Origin: Neocallimastix lanati (nom. inval.)
Lineage: Eukaryota; Neocallimastigomycota; Neocallimastigomycetes; Neocallimastigales; Neocallimastigaceae
Length of the DNA: 64,000 bases
Reading direction: 5' to 3'
NCBI GenBank assembly: GCA_016946835.1
Contig: JACVTC010000054.1
Span: 460,001 to 524,000, forward strand
Shown: one piece after another, positions 51,572 through 62,099 of the stretch
Position numbering within the stretch: the stretch's first letter is position 1
Layout of the letters: each line of letters begins with the position of its first letter
The notes under the pieces: model-generated
Databases searched by the model: none
What the model was told of the DNA's origin: nothing
What the model saw: the letters and a program-made list of their open reading frames with translations, nothing else
Position numbers and translations under genes: made by a program

Positions 51572-52027
51572 TTACCATCTTTTTGTATTTTTAATATTTT
51601 TAATATTTGTATTTAATTTATGTTTCGTTAAAATCTTTTCAACTTTTGTATTATTTCTTAGATTAGCAATTTCTTTCGCCTTATAATTTTTATACATATT
51701 CCCAATTCCTTCCTTAGTTCTTATATTAGGGTCAATTCCTCTTTCAAGTAATATTTTAACTATTTCAACATATCCAAAATAACTTGCCCAATGAAGTGCT
51801 GTCCATCTTAGAGAATCTGTATTATTTAATATTTTATCTTCATATCTGTTATATAGTGTTTCTTTAAAATTCTATTATCTTTAACTTCGTTAATCAATTT
51901 GTAGCTATAATCATTACTATCTGGATGGTTTGACTTAAAATTTTCAATATTATAGTATATAAAGAATAAAAAAAAACTAAAAAGTATAATATTTATTAAA
52001 TTAATGGTAGAATTTTTTAAATATCAT
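51572..52027 (-). pseudogene. Short ankyrin-repeat protein with N-terminal membrane segment, frameshifted
   Basis: Minus strand. From ATG at 52027 one reads a short Lys/Asn start, a hydrophobic stretch (LINIILFSFFLFFIYY), KSNHPDSNDYSYKLINE, then an ankyrin unit LRWTALHWASYFGYVEIVKI followed by LLERGIDPNIRT, and a Lys/Asn tail ending at TAA 51574-51572. Two homopolymer shifts interrupt it: one A too many in the A6 run at about 52012-52017, and one base too few in the T/A run near 51869. With these exceptions the frame is continuous for about 150 residues. TALHWAS and VxILLExGxDPN are diagnostic for ankyrin repeats. Only one good unit is visible, so the gene is short or decayed. It lies beside a GTPase gene on the same strand. 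Confidence 0.65.
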
Positions 52028-52042
52028 CAAATTATATAAATC

Positions 52043-52164
<122 letters not shown>

Positions 52165-52296
52165 ATGTTTAAGTACTTCGTTCGCTTTCTATCATTTTTA
52201 TTTCTTCCATATTTTTACTTTTTTCGGTTATATAAATTATGAATATTAATATCATTTTATATTATTATTCCTTTAATTTTATATTATATTCTATAT

Positions 52297-53411
52297 TCAT
52301 TTATTAATTATAAAAAAGATGAATTTTTTACCATTACTATTTTCATTATTTATTAATGCTAAGATTTCTTCTACTAAGGGATACTCATTTTTATTATTTT
52401 TAGTAATAAATGATGATATTAAAACATCAATATACCTTTCACCAATCGTTTCAATTATTTTACTTGCTTCTTCCTTAGAAATTTTATCTCTCTCTTCTAC
52501 GTTAATACAACTTTTTATGCTTTTAAAAAAAAATTTTTGAAAGATGATTTCTTATTCTTTTCAACTCCAAAAAAATGTTGAAATTATAATATTTATATTA
52601 TCATTTTTTAATTCTAATCCAAATATACCTGTTATTTCTGTTATCATATCAATACATACATTAGGCAAATCTTTAATACTTTTAATTTTACTATTACTGG
52701 AAGAAGCAATGACAGTCTTCACTGCTCGTTCCTTTTTAAAACGTAAATCAATTTTTTGAGATGCAATAAATGCATTTCTCATACCTTCATCGAGAACTTC
52801 ATTGGTAAGTATTACAAGATTTTCAAGATTGAATGGTTTAAGAGTATATGTATTATAATTGACTATATTTAAAACTATAACTCCACTTACATATTCAAAT
52901 CTTTTCATGATTACTTCTTTTAAACCGGTTGTATCATTCATTGATAATAATTTACAAAGTACAACTATGACAGGAATTTCACATTCTAACAATTTCTCTA
53001 TTATGGCTTCATCAGCTCTCATAAATCGATAAGATAATTCGGATATACAAACCCATGCAACATGAATTTGTTCATTTTTATTAGGACTTCCTTTTCTTTT
53101 TTTAATATAATTTTCTAGATCATCAAGACTTTTCTCATATTCTATTATGTCAAGACCTTCAGTTTCAAGAATTGAAATAGGATATCCTTCCTTCGAAAAT
53201 TCCTTTATTTCTTGAGTGATAGATTTTCTAGTACCATTTTCATGAAATATTGAGTTTATTAATGTACTTTTTCCTACGCCTGTTCTTCCTATTACTAATG
53301 TATTTATTTTTCCTAAATTATTTTTGAATTTTTCTATGGCATTTTTTTAGTTATATTGTAGTATTCAAATTCTTCTTCTGAGTTAATATCTATATCTGAT
53401 AAATAACTCAT
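52297..53411 (-). pseudogene. P-loop GTPase-domain protein, frameshifted
   Basis: Minus strand, ATG at 53411 (MSYLSDIDINSEEEFEYYNI) to TGA at 52297, about 370 codons. G1 is GRTGVGKST at about 53288-53262. The G3 position is LETEGLD (Glu for the usual Asp), followed by VAWVCISELSYRF, a typical beta-strand/helix pair, and IPVIVVLCKLL in place of the N/TKxD G4 motif. The fold is that of septin/dynamin-like or Era-like TRAFAC GTPases, but G4 is degenerate, so nucleotide specificity is doubtful. Three homopolymer shifts break the frame: the T7 run at 53342-53348 (one base short), the A7 run at 52568-52574 (one too many) and the A/T run near 52524-52535. The unbroken centre is 52561-53022. The C-terminal part (INVEERDKISKEEASKIIET) is helical. 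Could be a live gene with assembly errors. Confidence 0.7.
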
Positions 53412-54257
53412 TTTAGCTTTATTTAATCTTTAATATTTTTTTTTCTATTTAAAAAGGATAATCAATTATATTTATATAAAAAATTTATTTATTATTGAGC
53501 AAATTTGTATAAGATAATATTTATTTAAAGAATATTAAAAAAATAATTTTCATGAAAATATTAATAATATTTTTTTTAATTTCGATTGTATAAAATATAT
53601 AATTTTATAATTAAAATTATTTGCCTTTTTTAAATTCATTGAAATAAATTAATACATTTAAAATTTATTAACGTAATTTAACTTTTCATAAACATTTTTC
53701 ATTTCAATATTAAATACTATATGATATTCTTTTATTTTTATAATAATATTAAAATAATTTATTTAATAAAATAGAAAAATTAATTTAAAATATATAAAGA
53801 ATCGTAAAGTGTAATTTAGTAGTTAATTATATAAATAGATAAATTATATTTTTATAATTTTTATAATTAACATAATATAAAAATTGAAGAAAATATAATT
53901 AAAAATATATATATTATAAAAATTGAAAAAAAAATATAAGAAAAAAAATAAAATTTATTTTAACATAAAATCAATAAATTCTAATTTTTTTTTTATTTAA
54001 ACTAATAAACATGAGTGAAAATACAATGAAATAGAAAAATTATTATTTTTTTTTTTTTTTTTTTTTGAATTAAAGATGATAATTGAAGTATTATATTTTA
54101 TTTAATTATTTTTTTATTTTAAATTTTATTTAATAAATTAAAATATATATAAATATTTAAAAATAAGTATAAAATATATTTTTAAAAGAACATTTTAACG
54201 AAATAGGTTTAATCTTAATTGTTAATACATAAGCTATCAAAAATAAGGCACATGATT
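53412..54257. other. AT-rich spacer
   Basis: Upstream region of the GTPase gene and left flank of a MITE relic. A/T tracts only (T run at about 54047-54066). No gene seen. Confidence 0.55.
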
Positions 54258-54663
<406 letters not shown>

Positions 54664-54689
54664 CACATGATTTCAAAAAAAATGGAAAA

Positions 54690-54990
54690 ATACAACTTAG
54701 TGAAGTGTCCCAGTCCCGTTTTTCCAGGAATATGGTGGTTAAGGTTACAGATAGGTATTTCCCCTCCCCAAATTTATATATATTATTCTTAATAATCCTA
54801 AGTAATATAGACAAGATGCTATCCTAACTGTGGATCTGAGAAGGTTGAGCAAATACTGTCATTTAATATATATAAGGGAATTCTTAGCATATAGACACGT
54901 TTGCATTTAGATAAATTCTACAAAAACGACGCTGTACTGGTATACCAAATATCATCATATCTACAGTAATAACTGCTGGAGAATTAATGG
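54690..54990 (+). mobile_element. Diverged SINE-family element
   Basis: A GC-richer, non-coding island. It parallels the 4793-5204 retroposon block by block: GGTTAAGGTTACAGATAGGTAT resembles its GGTTAAACG...CAGGTAGGTAT, GATCTGAGAAGG resembles GTCTGAGAGG, and CGACGCTGTACTGGTATACC (54927-54946) resembles CGACGCCGTACTGGTATGGC. A small hairpin ATGGG...CCCAT follows (about 54990-55006). No target duplication recognised; older than the 4.8-kb copy. Confidence 0.5.
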
Positions 54991-55244
54991 GAAATAAATA
55001 CCCATTTTGTGTGTGTGTCTATGTATTTATATATATTTATTACTAACATTTTTAAAATATTCAACCTCTAAAATAATAAGATAACAAAGCTACTTTATTT
55101 TTTCAATGTTAAAATCACTTGATATGAACTTTAATTGTTTCTATAAAAAAACACTTTTTTAAATATTGAAAAAAAAAAAAAAAAAAAAAAAATTGGAAAC
55201 TTTGATATTGTTCAAAAAATAATATATATATATATATATATAAA

Positions 55245-55278
<34 letters not shown>

Positions 55279-55639
55279 GTAAATAAATAAATAAATACAA
55301 ATGGAATATTAGATAGCAATTGTTACATCACAAGACTCAACATGAAATTGGGTAGGATTGGGTTGATTCATTGCCTTATGTCCGTATACTCAATTCCAGA
55401 CAAACGACATTATTATGTAATTGATGATAATAGTCAATCATTGCCTTTTTCATTAATTATAAATTTTCAATTCCAAAATAATTTAAGAAATTCATTAAAA
55501 AAAAAAAAAGTAATGTAGATACTCTAAGATAGTTTTTAGTTTATAAAAATAATGCATTATTAATATATATAAGTAAGAAAAGGGGAAAAAATTGATGACA
55601 ATTTAAACTCTTAAAATATAAAAATAAAAATAAAATAAA
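54991..55639. other. AT-rich spacer
   Basis: Contains a GT run (about 55007-55017), A runs at 55168-55191 and 55497-55509, (AT)n at 55222-55242 and an AAT array at 55243-55279. A GC-richer patch at about 55330-55440 (GGTAGGATTGGGTTGATTC) is unassigned. Confidence 0.5.
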
Positions 55640-56385
55640 ATAAAAAATTTTTTATTTTGTATATAGTTAATACTTTTTTTTTTTTTAATTAATGAGTCTA
55701 ATATTGTCAATATTTATTTTATTATGGAGTACACTGTAATATTAAAATTTAATAATATTTTATAATAATAATTAATTAAAAAAAAAAAAAAAAAAAAAAT
55801 TAATGAAAAAAAATTGTTTTTGGACATAAATATTTCCAAATTTTCATTTTTGGACATTATAAAAAAAATTATAATTAATATGATAAATACTTAATAAAAA
55901 TATTTTTAAAGATAGAATTGAAACATATTTTTTCATCTTATATTATATATATAATGGGTAGTAAGTTTAAAAAAAAAAAAAACTTTTACAATAAATAATA
56001 AATATATAATTATATTTATTAAATATGACTTCAATATTTATTTATTTATTATTATGAAGTACACTTTAATATTAAATATGATTTAATAATATTTTATAAT
56101 AATAATTAAAAAAAAAAAAAATTTGAAATAATTATATAATTTAGTATAATTTAGTTATAATATATATAATTGAAATATTAATAATAGTTTATACTTTTTT
56201 TTTTTTAATTATGGTGTCCAATATTGTCAATATTCATTTTATTATAGAGTACACTATAATCATAAATATGATTTAATAATAATGATAATTAAATAAAAAA
56301 AATTAATAAATGATAAAAAAAAGTTTTTGGACATATAAATATTACTATATTTTCATTTTTGTTTGTTATAAAAAATAGAGAGGTA
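55640..56385 (+). repeat. Cluster of the AT-rich dispersed repeat (block C x3, block A/B x1)
   Basis: Block C (T run, AATTATGGAGTCTAATATTG-like start, GAGTACACTATAAT, AATAATATTTTATAATAATA, TTTTTGGACATAAATATT, TTTCATTTTTGGACATTAT) appears at 55650-55870, partly at 56020-56110 and again at 56190-56380. Blocks A and B lie between (55920-56030, 56120-56180). The full A-B-C order equals 50985-51480. The last copy ends about 60 bp before the ankyrin start at 56442. Confidence 0.7.
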
Positions 56386-56441
56386 TAATCTCCAAAAAAA
56401 AAAAAAAAAAAAAAAAAAATTATTTCAATAAAATTATAATA

Positions 56442-57896
56442 ATGAGAATAATTAATGAGAATACCAATTCTAGTACTATTATAAAAAAATTTATTAATAA
56501 AAATGATATTTGTGGTTTAACTAAGTACTTAAAAAATAATAAAAATGTTATTGAAAAATTAATAACATCTAAAAAGCAAAATATATTGAAAAGTATATTT
56601 ACTACTTGTAAATTTAATAATAATTTTATTTTAAATTTATTATTACATTATAAGAATAAAACTTTAACTTTTTCTAAATTAAATTACTTACTTACCAAAG
56701 AAAATAAGAAAATTACCATTAGCTGTAATTTGTATGGCCTTGCATATAGAAATCATAATTCTATAGCATTAAAAATTCTGTTTGAAAGTGAAATATTTAC
56801 TAATAAAAATGATGCTATAAGAAAAATTATAAAGTATGATCTTATTAAAGAAGCCGTTAAAACAAGAGATGTAAGCTTTATTAGAAAGATTTTATCTTAT
56901 AAGAACTTTAATTTTAAATATTTAAAATATGAAGAAATTCTTTATAATGTATTTAAAGATTCAACTTCTAATGATAAAATAGTAGAATTACTTATTAAAT
57001 CAATGTTAAAAAACTATTCTAATAGTATTTACAAAAACACAATACTAAACATTGCAATAAGAGCTGGAAATTTTGATATATTTCAATATATTATCAAAAA
57101 CTTTAAATATACTTCTAAAGACATTAATTATTATGATATAAAAAAAGAATATCCAATTATTGTAGCTATGTCAAACAAAAAAAAAGATATCTTTAACTAC
57201 TTATTGAAAAAGGGAGCTAATCCTAACACTAAAAATAATAATGGTACTTCATTATTGTTTTTAACCATTCACCTTAATAAAATAGATTATATTATCCCTT
57301 TAGTAAATGATAATACATATGGCAAAATTGATGTTAATGCATTTGATGATAATGGTTATACTCCATTAATAATAGCATATATTAATAAATATATGAATAT
57401 ATTTCATTATTTGATAGAATATTCCAACATTAATCGAAAAGATAAATATGGTCATTCTATCTTATATTATGCTATAAATAATGGGGATGGCTCTCTTGCT
57501 AAAAATCTAATTAATATTGGAGCTATTATAGATAATGATATCATCAATATAGCAATTAAAAAAAATAAATTATCAGTAATATTAGATAATGATAAGATTC
57601 TCTTAAATAGTTATAAAAATGATAAAAACATGCCTTTACTTTCCGAATTAATTATAAGTAACTGTGATAACGATGATATTGAAAAAATCATAAAAAAGGG
57701 ATGTAATGTTAATATTAAAGACAAAGATGGAAATACACCATTAATCTATGCGGTTCAATCGAATAGAAAATATATTGCCAAATTGTTGATAAAATATGGC
57801 GCAATAAAAAATATAAAGAATTATAATGGTAAAGAAGCTATTGACTATAGTTATATTTCACAAGATTTTAATTATTTTAATCAATTATTAGAATAA
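56442..57896 (+). CDS. Ankyrin-repeat protein, 484 aa, intact
   Basis: Complete ORF, MRIINENTNSSTIIKKFINK to a TAA at 57894-57896. The sequence is rich in Asn, Ile and Lys, in keeping with the base composition. Ankyrin units are clear in the second half: YPIIVAMSNKKKDIFNYLLK then KGANPNTKNNNGTSLLFLTI (about residues 238-275), DDNGYTPLIIAYINKYMNIF (about 301-320), DKYGHSILYYAI (about 334-345) and DKDGNTPLIYAVQSNRKYIA then KLLIKYGA (about 427-454). The first 200 residues look like degenerate units. No signal peptide, membrane segment or extra domain, so a cytoplasmic protein-binding scaffold is the natural reading; partners unknown. It survives intact through many A6-A7 runs, unlike the neighbouring ankyrin and GTPase genes. 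The 5' flank is an A run preceded by the dispersed repeat, so the promoter may lie in that repeat. Confidence 0.88.
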   Translation: MRIINENTNSSTIIKKFINKNDICGLTKYLKNNKNVIEKLITSKKQNILKSIFTTCKFNNNFILNLLLHYKNKTLTFSKLNYLLTKENKKITISCNLYGLAYRNHNSIALKILFESEIFTNKNDAIRKIIKYDLIKEAVKTRDVSFIRKILSYKNFNFKYLKYEEILYNVFKDSTSNDKIVELLIKSMLKNYSNSIYKNTILNIAIRAGNFDIFQYIIKNFKYTSKDINYYDIKKEYPIIVAMSNKKKDIFNYLLKKGANPNTKNNNGTSLLFLTIHLNKIDYIIPLVNDNTYGKIDVNAFDDNGYTPLIIAYINKYMNIFHYLIEYSNINRKDKYGHSILYYAINNGDGSLAKNLINIGAIIDNDIINIAIKKNKLSVILDNDKILLNSYKNDKNMPLLSELIISNCDNDDIEKIIKKGCNVNIKDKDGNTPLIYAVQSNRKYIAKLLIKYGAIKNIKNYNGKEAIDYSYISQDFNYFNQLLE

Positions 57897-58141
57897 AAAA
57901 CAAATAAAATATATTTATAATTATTTAGTTAATAATCTTTATCAATATGTATCAATAAGTATTTAAAAAAAAAAAATTTGAATATTTTGACTTATTTTAT
58001 ATATAAAAATTTTATTATTTTTATTTTATTATTAAAAATAAATTTTATTATAAATGAAATAACTATTAATAAATATTAAGTAAATAAGTATAAATCAATG
58101 AAAAAATGTAATTATTATATAATGATTTTAACTTCATTCTT

Positions 58142-58185
<44 letters not shown>

Positions 58186-58260
58186 TATATAGTTGATCAT
58201 TCAAAAAAATATTATTTGAATAATGATATAAAATAAGATCATTAATAATTTAAAATTTTG
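57897..58260. other. AT-rich spacer with (TA)n
   Basis: 3' flank of the ankyrin gene; (TA)n run at about 58145-58184. No gene. Confidence 0.6.
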
Positions 58261-58331
58261 TTAATAATAGGGTGGAATTACTCTATCAATAATATTATCT
58301 ACTCTTGAGACAGTTTTTATGATTTTTTCGG

Positions 58332-58373
<42 letters not shown>

Positions 58374-58590
58374 TTTTATGGGGGAAGTATTGGTGTTTGA
58401 GAAAATTTAAGCTTATTGGTTTTATGAGGAGAAATTTCCGGAATATCTTTGCTGTCATAAGTTTTGCCTTCCCCTCCTAAATTTTGAACTTTTAATGAAT
58501 TAATTTTCTCTAGTTTCAATTTCGGAGGATGATGTATCATCACCATAGTAAAGTTCAAATAATGATTAGTTGATCTACTTTCAAATCTAA
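58261..58590 (-). pseudogene. Decayed C-terminal coding fragment, unknown family
   Basis: The minus strand shows three open pieces in different frames that look like one protein tail: YYGDDTSSSEIETREN, then INSLKVQNLGGEGKTYDSKD with IPEISPHKTNKLKF, then, after an inserted (TA)n microsatellite (58338-58370), EKIIKTVSRVDNIIDRVIPP ending at a stop near 58261. Codon use is gene-like. The acidic/Ser character suggests a cytoplasmic tail, but nothing identifies the family. The TA array inside the reading frame may be what broke it. Confidence 0.35.
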
Positions 58591-58646
58591 TTAACTAAAT
58601 TTTTTTTTTGGGGGGTTGAATGGGTAACCAAAAAAACAAATGATTT

Positions 58647-58931
58647 TTGTTATTATGTACAAAACAACCATTTGTTACTCGATGTCATCTTTCTATTATC
58701 ACTATTATTACCGAAGTTGTTGCTTTTTCTTTTATAATTTTAATTATTATATTGGTTATAGCCCTTTTCTATTATATTCTGTCCTATCCTATAATGTCTT
58801 TAGGGATAACTTTCGTTTCTAATAATATTACGGTAATTATAATTCATCTTGCAGTTGTTGTCAATACCATTGTTATACTTGCTTCTGTTGCTAATTCTGA
58901 AGATATATATAAACCATTTCTTATTATCTGA
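58647..58931 (+). CDS. Hydrophobic ORF, possible membrane-protein fragment
   Basis: An ORF of 94 codons (alternative start at 58640 in another frame). It is strongly hydrophobic, with two or three potential membrane segments (VVAFSFIILIIILVIALFYY; ITVIIIHLAVVVNTIVILAS) and a tail ANSEDIYKPFLII. Base composition is richer in G+C than the flanks. It has no homologue I recognise. It may be the end of a decayed multi-pass protein or an accidental ORF opposite the decayed minus-strand gene. Confidence 0.25.
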   Translation: MLLCTKQPFVTRCHLSIITIITEVVAFSFIILIIILVIALFYYILSYPIMSLGITFVSNNITVIIIHLAVVVNTIVILASVANSEDIYKPFLII

Positions 58932-59027
58932 AATGTATATCTGACCATCTTCTTATTTATTCTTTCCTATCTTTTTTTAAAAAATTTTTTCTTTGAATAT
59001 CGTCAGAGAAAACACCATTTAATTTCC

Positions 59028-59075
<48 letters not shown>

Positions 59076-59462
59076 TAAACATAGTAATAGGGAATAAGTT
59101 AACTTACTTGTATCAAGGACTTTTTGAAAAAAACCAATAAATTTTTTTTTTTTTTTTTAGTTTTTTTTTAGTGATTTCCAAGAATTTTTCAATGTACCTA
59201 ATGGCTTCTTTGTCATTTCTTGACCTTAAATTCTCTAATTTTCTTTAAAGCTTTTTTTTTTAGTATTTCGTTTAATTCTTCTTCATGATATTAATCCTAA
59301 GGTAACATAATTAATTTATATGCTGATTTTTTTTTCTACTTTCTCCTTCTTATTTTTTATGAAGGTTTTTAATGTCTTCACCTATTGATTTTCTTATAAA
59401 ATTTATTATCTTTGAGTTGTTCATTTTATGCTTCATGTTTTTTTTTTTTTTTTTTTCTCTCC
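58932..59462. other. AT-rich spacer
   Basis: A run of about 38 A at 59029-59067, T runs at 59142-59158 and 59438-59457. Moderately T-rich unique sequence between. The last T run abuts the left end of the LINE copy. Confidence 0.5.
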
Positions 59463-60671
59463 CTTTGCTTTTTCTCAAGTCAAATGTTTTGATAAATGGA
59501 AAGATTCAAATTGTATTATTTCCTATTTAGTTAATAGTATTCCAAAATCTAGAAAATATACAAGGACGAAAGAAAGTAAAACTCTTAAAACGTAAACTAG
59601 AGAAAAGAGGTAATAACGATAATAAAATCAAGGATTTTTATTGGAAAAGAGATATGAAAATCAATTCTATTAAAGCTGAATTTTATGACAAAAACAAATT
59701 CGAAGAAACATCAAATTTTATAAAACTTTGTTATGAATATCCTGATCTTTCATATGGTTTCTATTGGTTATTGAGAGCACGAAGCGGATATAGATTAGAT
59801 GCTAGAATTGCTAAAGCTGCAAAAATAATAGATCAAATGTGTCCTAATTTTTGTCCCTGTTGTAAAAGTAATAAACAATGGATAAGGCATTGGTTAATTG
59901 ATTGTCCATTTTTCAATCATATTCGTAGTAAAGTTAATGATAAAAATTTTATTTTTATATAATGCTTTTAACCGTGGCAACCTAACAAATGATATAGTTA
60001 ATAGTAATAATGATAATAGTAATAGTAATAGTAGAAATAGTAATAATAGTAATAGTAATAATAGTTATAGTAATATTAGTAATAATTTTTTTAGTAATGT
60101 TAGTAATAGTATTGAAAATAATGTGTATATTGATTCTAGTGTGTGTGAAAAAGTGTTTAATTTCCTTCTTGGAGGTCGAAGTATTAATAACAGTACAAGG
60201 GAATGGGAGGATCTATTTAAGTGCCAGATGAAATCAGGTGCTTATTCTGATACTCCGTTCTTAGTGGTTACTGCGGCACTTCTTCAATCGATTTTACCTA
60301 TTGCTATTGGCCAGCAATGGTCCTTGTTCAATAGGTTCAAATCGAATCGTACTACTACTACCAAGAGCGTCAATGCTGAAGAAACAGTAAGACAGGCCAG
60401 CAGGGCTAGCGCAACCAATGAAGATCATAATTTTGTATCTTAATATTATGATTAACATTGCGAAGTCAAAATTAATTATTATACTTCAGTATAATAATGC
60501 CCTTGTGAAGTCTTACAAATATTAATTAAATGAAACTAGAATATATTAACCATTATTTTATTTTATTTTGTGTTTTATTTTTTGTTTATTTTTTTTATCT
60601 TTTTTTTTATTATTTTATTACATGTATTTTATCAAATATTTAATTAATAAAGATGAAACAAGTTTGCTGCC

Positions 60672-60712
<41 letters not shown>
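59463..60712 (+). mobile_element. Second young LINE copy, 5'-truncated
   Basis: Plus-strand copy of the 18997-21546 LINE, starting in the region equivalent to SQVKCFDKWKNSNCIISYLV and running through the zinc knuckle, Asn/Ser tract, stop, 3' UTR with hairpin TTATACT-TC-AGTATAA (60479-60494), CAAGTTTGCTGCCGTT and a poly-A tail of about 38. Identity with the first copy is very high over 1.2 kb. The whole reverse-transcriptase domain is missing. No target duplication is evident: the left flank is poly-T and the right flank is TTCAATGGAGCC. Confidence 0.88.
59654..60443 (+). pseudogene. LINE ORF C-terminal part, frameshifted
   Basis: Begins MKINSIKAEFYDKNKFEETS and carries CPNFCPCCKSNKQWIRHWLI then DCPFF. 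At about 59942-59946 it has AAAAA where the other copy has AAAA, which shifts the frame (first frame stops at 59962). The second frame then continues through the Asn/Ser tract to the same terminus, NEDHNFVS. A second extra A occurs upstream, near 59588. Not functional. Confidence 0.85.
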
Positions 60713-60714
<2 letters not shown>

Positions 60715-60987
60715 CAATGGAGCCTACATTTTTTTTATTATATTAGATACATGCTTTAATAAAAATTGTATAAAAGAGGTATATAAAAAATTTTTTAAAC
60801 TATATTATTTGAATCATAAACTCTATAAACTATTTATTATTATTATATATCCTATTTACTTATTATAATACACGGATTAATAATTAAAATTATAATAATA
60901 ATAAAAATACAGATTAAATGTTAATTAAAAATTTAAACTAAAAATACTAATCTTCTAAAAATATTGAGATAAAAAATTTGAATGAAT
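60713..60987. other. AT-rich spacer
   Basis: No gene or repeat seen between the LINE tail and the MITE. Confidence 0.6.
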
Positions 60988-61234
60988 CTAAAAATCGGGT
61001 GTGGGGCATTTCGTCAAATTGCATTTCGCCAAGTTGCATTTCGCCAAATTGAAAATTATTAAATAAATAAATGAATCAATAAATAAAATTAAATATTATT
61101 AATATCGCATAAAAACAATTTTAAAAAAAATATATTTTGAATTAATATTTATTTATTTATTCATTTATTTATTTATATCAATACTCCACTTATCGAAATG
61201 CAACCTGGCGAAATGCAACTCTCCCCTAAAAATC
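60988..61234. mobile_element. Complete MITE, 229 bp, 9-bp target duplication
   Basis: The body 60997-61225 is flanked by CTAAAAATC at 60988-60996 and 61226-61234. Ends are imperfect inverted repeats: left GGGTGTGGGGCATTTCG, right (reverse complement) GGGAGAGTTGCATTTCG. Each end carries tandem 15-bp subterminal repeats of the type TTGCATTTCGCCAAG, two or three on the left and two on the right, pointing inward. The interior is AT-rich with TTTA/TAAA runs and no ORF. A 9-bp duplication with repeated subterminal boxes suits a Mutator-like or hAT-related transposase acting in trans (8 bp would also be possible if one matching base is chance). No transposase gene is in the window. Confidence 0.8.
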
Positions 61235-61299
61235 ATCATTATTTTGATAGCCTAACCCAACAATAATCTAATAGTCCATATTAAATATTTTTATTGTGC

Positions 61300-61760
61300 A
61301 TTTTGTTTTTTTTTTTTTTTTATATTTAGAGTAACAAAAGGGAAGAGGAGGACAATAGAGCCTCCAGTCTCTCCCCCTTAAAGGTATCAGATTCTTATTG
61401 GATTCTTTTCCATATAGTTTCGACGTCGACGAGGATCTCTCTCCTCTCTAAACAAAGCCTAAACAAAGCTAATATGAAAGACATTCTCTATATGCCGCCT
61501 TATACAACAGACCCTCTTTTCAATGATCTCTTGAGCCATCATCAAAGAAGAAACAGTTACATTAATCCTCTCACAGATTAAGTGCTCCCCGAACAATCAA
61601 TTATATAATCTAGCAACAAGAATACTTACTATCCCAAGCGATCATCGACTTCAATTATAGGGAAAAAACATCCTGAGAGGTTGAAAATCGCCCCATATAA
61701 ATTCAGGAGATGGTCAGGGGGCCAATCCAAAAACCTTATGTGTGTTTGTCCCGAGTAATT
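61300..61760 (-). mobile_element. SINE-like retroposon, minus strand
   Basis: A GC-richer, non-coding block (61322-61755) with a T run at 61304-61321 on its left, i.e. a poly-A tail if transcribed on the minus strand. Minus-strand landmarks, 5' to 3': GGTTTTTGGATTGGCCCCCT, GAAGTCGATGATCGCTTGGG, CCTCGTCGACGTCGAAACTA followed by TATGGAAAAG (weakly similar to the core of the other SINE-like elements), then GGGGGAGAGACTGGAGGCTC and the tail. No exact target duplication found. Source RNA unknown. Confidence 0.5.
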
Positions 61761-61927
61761 TTATTTTGTATATTAAAATATCTATTTACTATTATAAATA
61801 TAAAATAAATATATATATATTATATCATTACTAAAATTTGAATATTATAATCAATAAAGAAAATTTTTTAAAGTCATGAGAAAAAAAAAAATGCTTTTTT
61901 TTTTATTTTATTACCAACTCTCTATAT

Positions 61928-61958
<31 letters not shown>

Positions 61959-62099
61959 GTTCTGATATGTAGTTATTTTTCATATAAAACCTTTTTATGA
62001 TAAATTCTATTCCTTCAATTTTTTTCTTTCTTTGAAAATTTATAGATTAATCTGTTAATTTATTTTTTTGATATTTTCAATTACTATTATGTACTATAA
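61761..62099. other. AT-rich spacer
   Basis: T run of about 32 (61931-61958); nothing else. Confidence 0.55.

Noticed and set aside
52319-52759. Plus-strand ORFs at 52319-52540 and 52544-52759
   Set aside because: Antisense to the GTPase gene, whose P-loop and conserved strands are on the minus strand.
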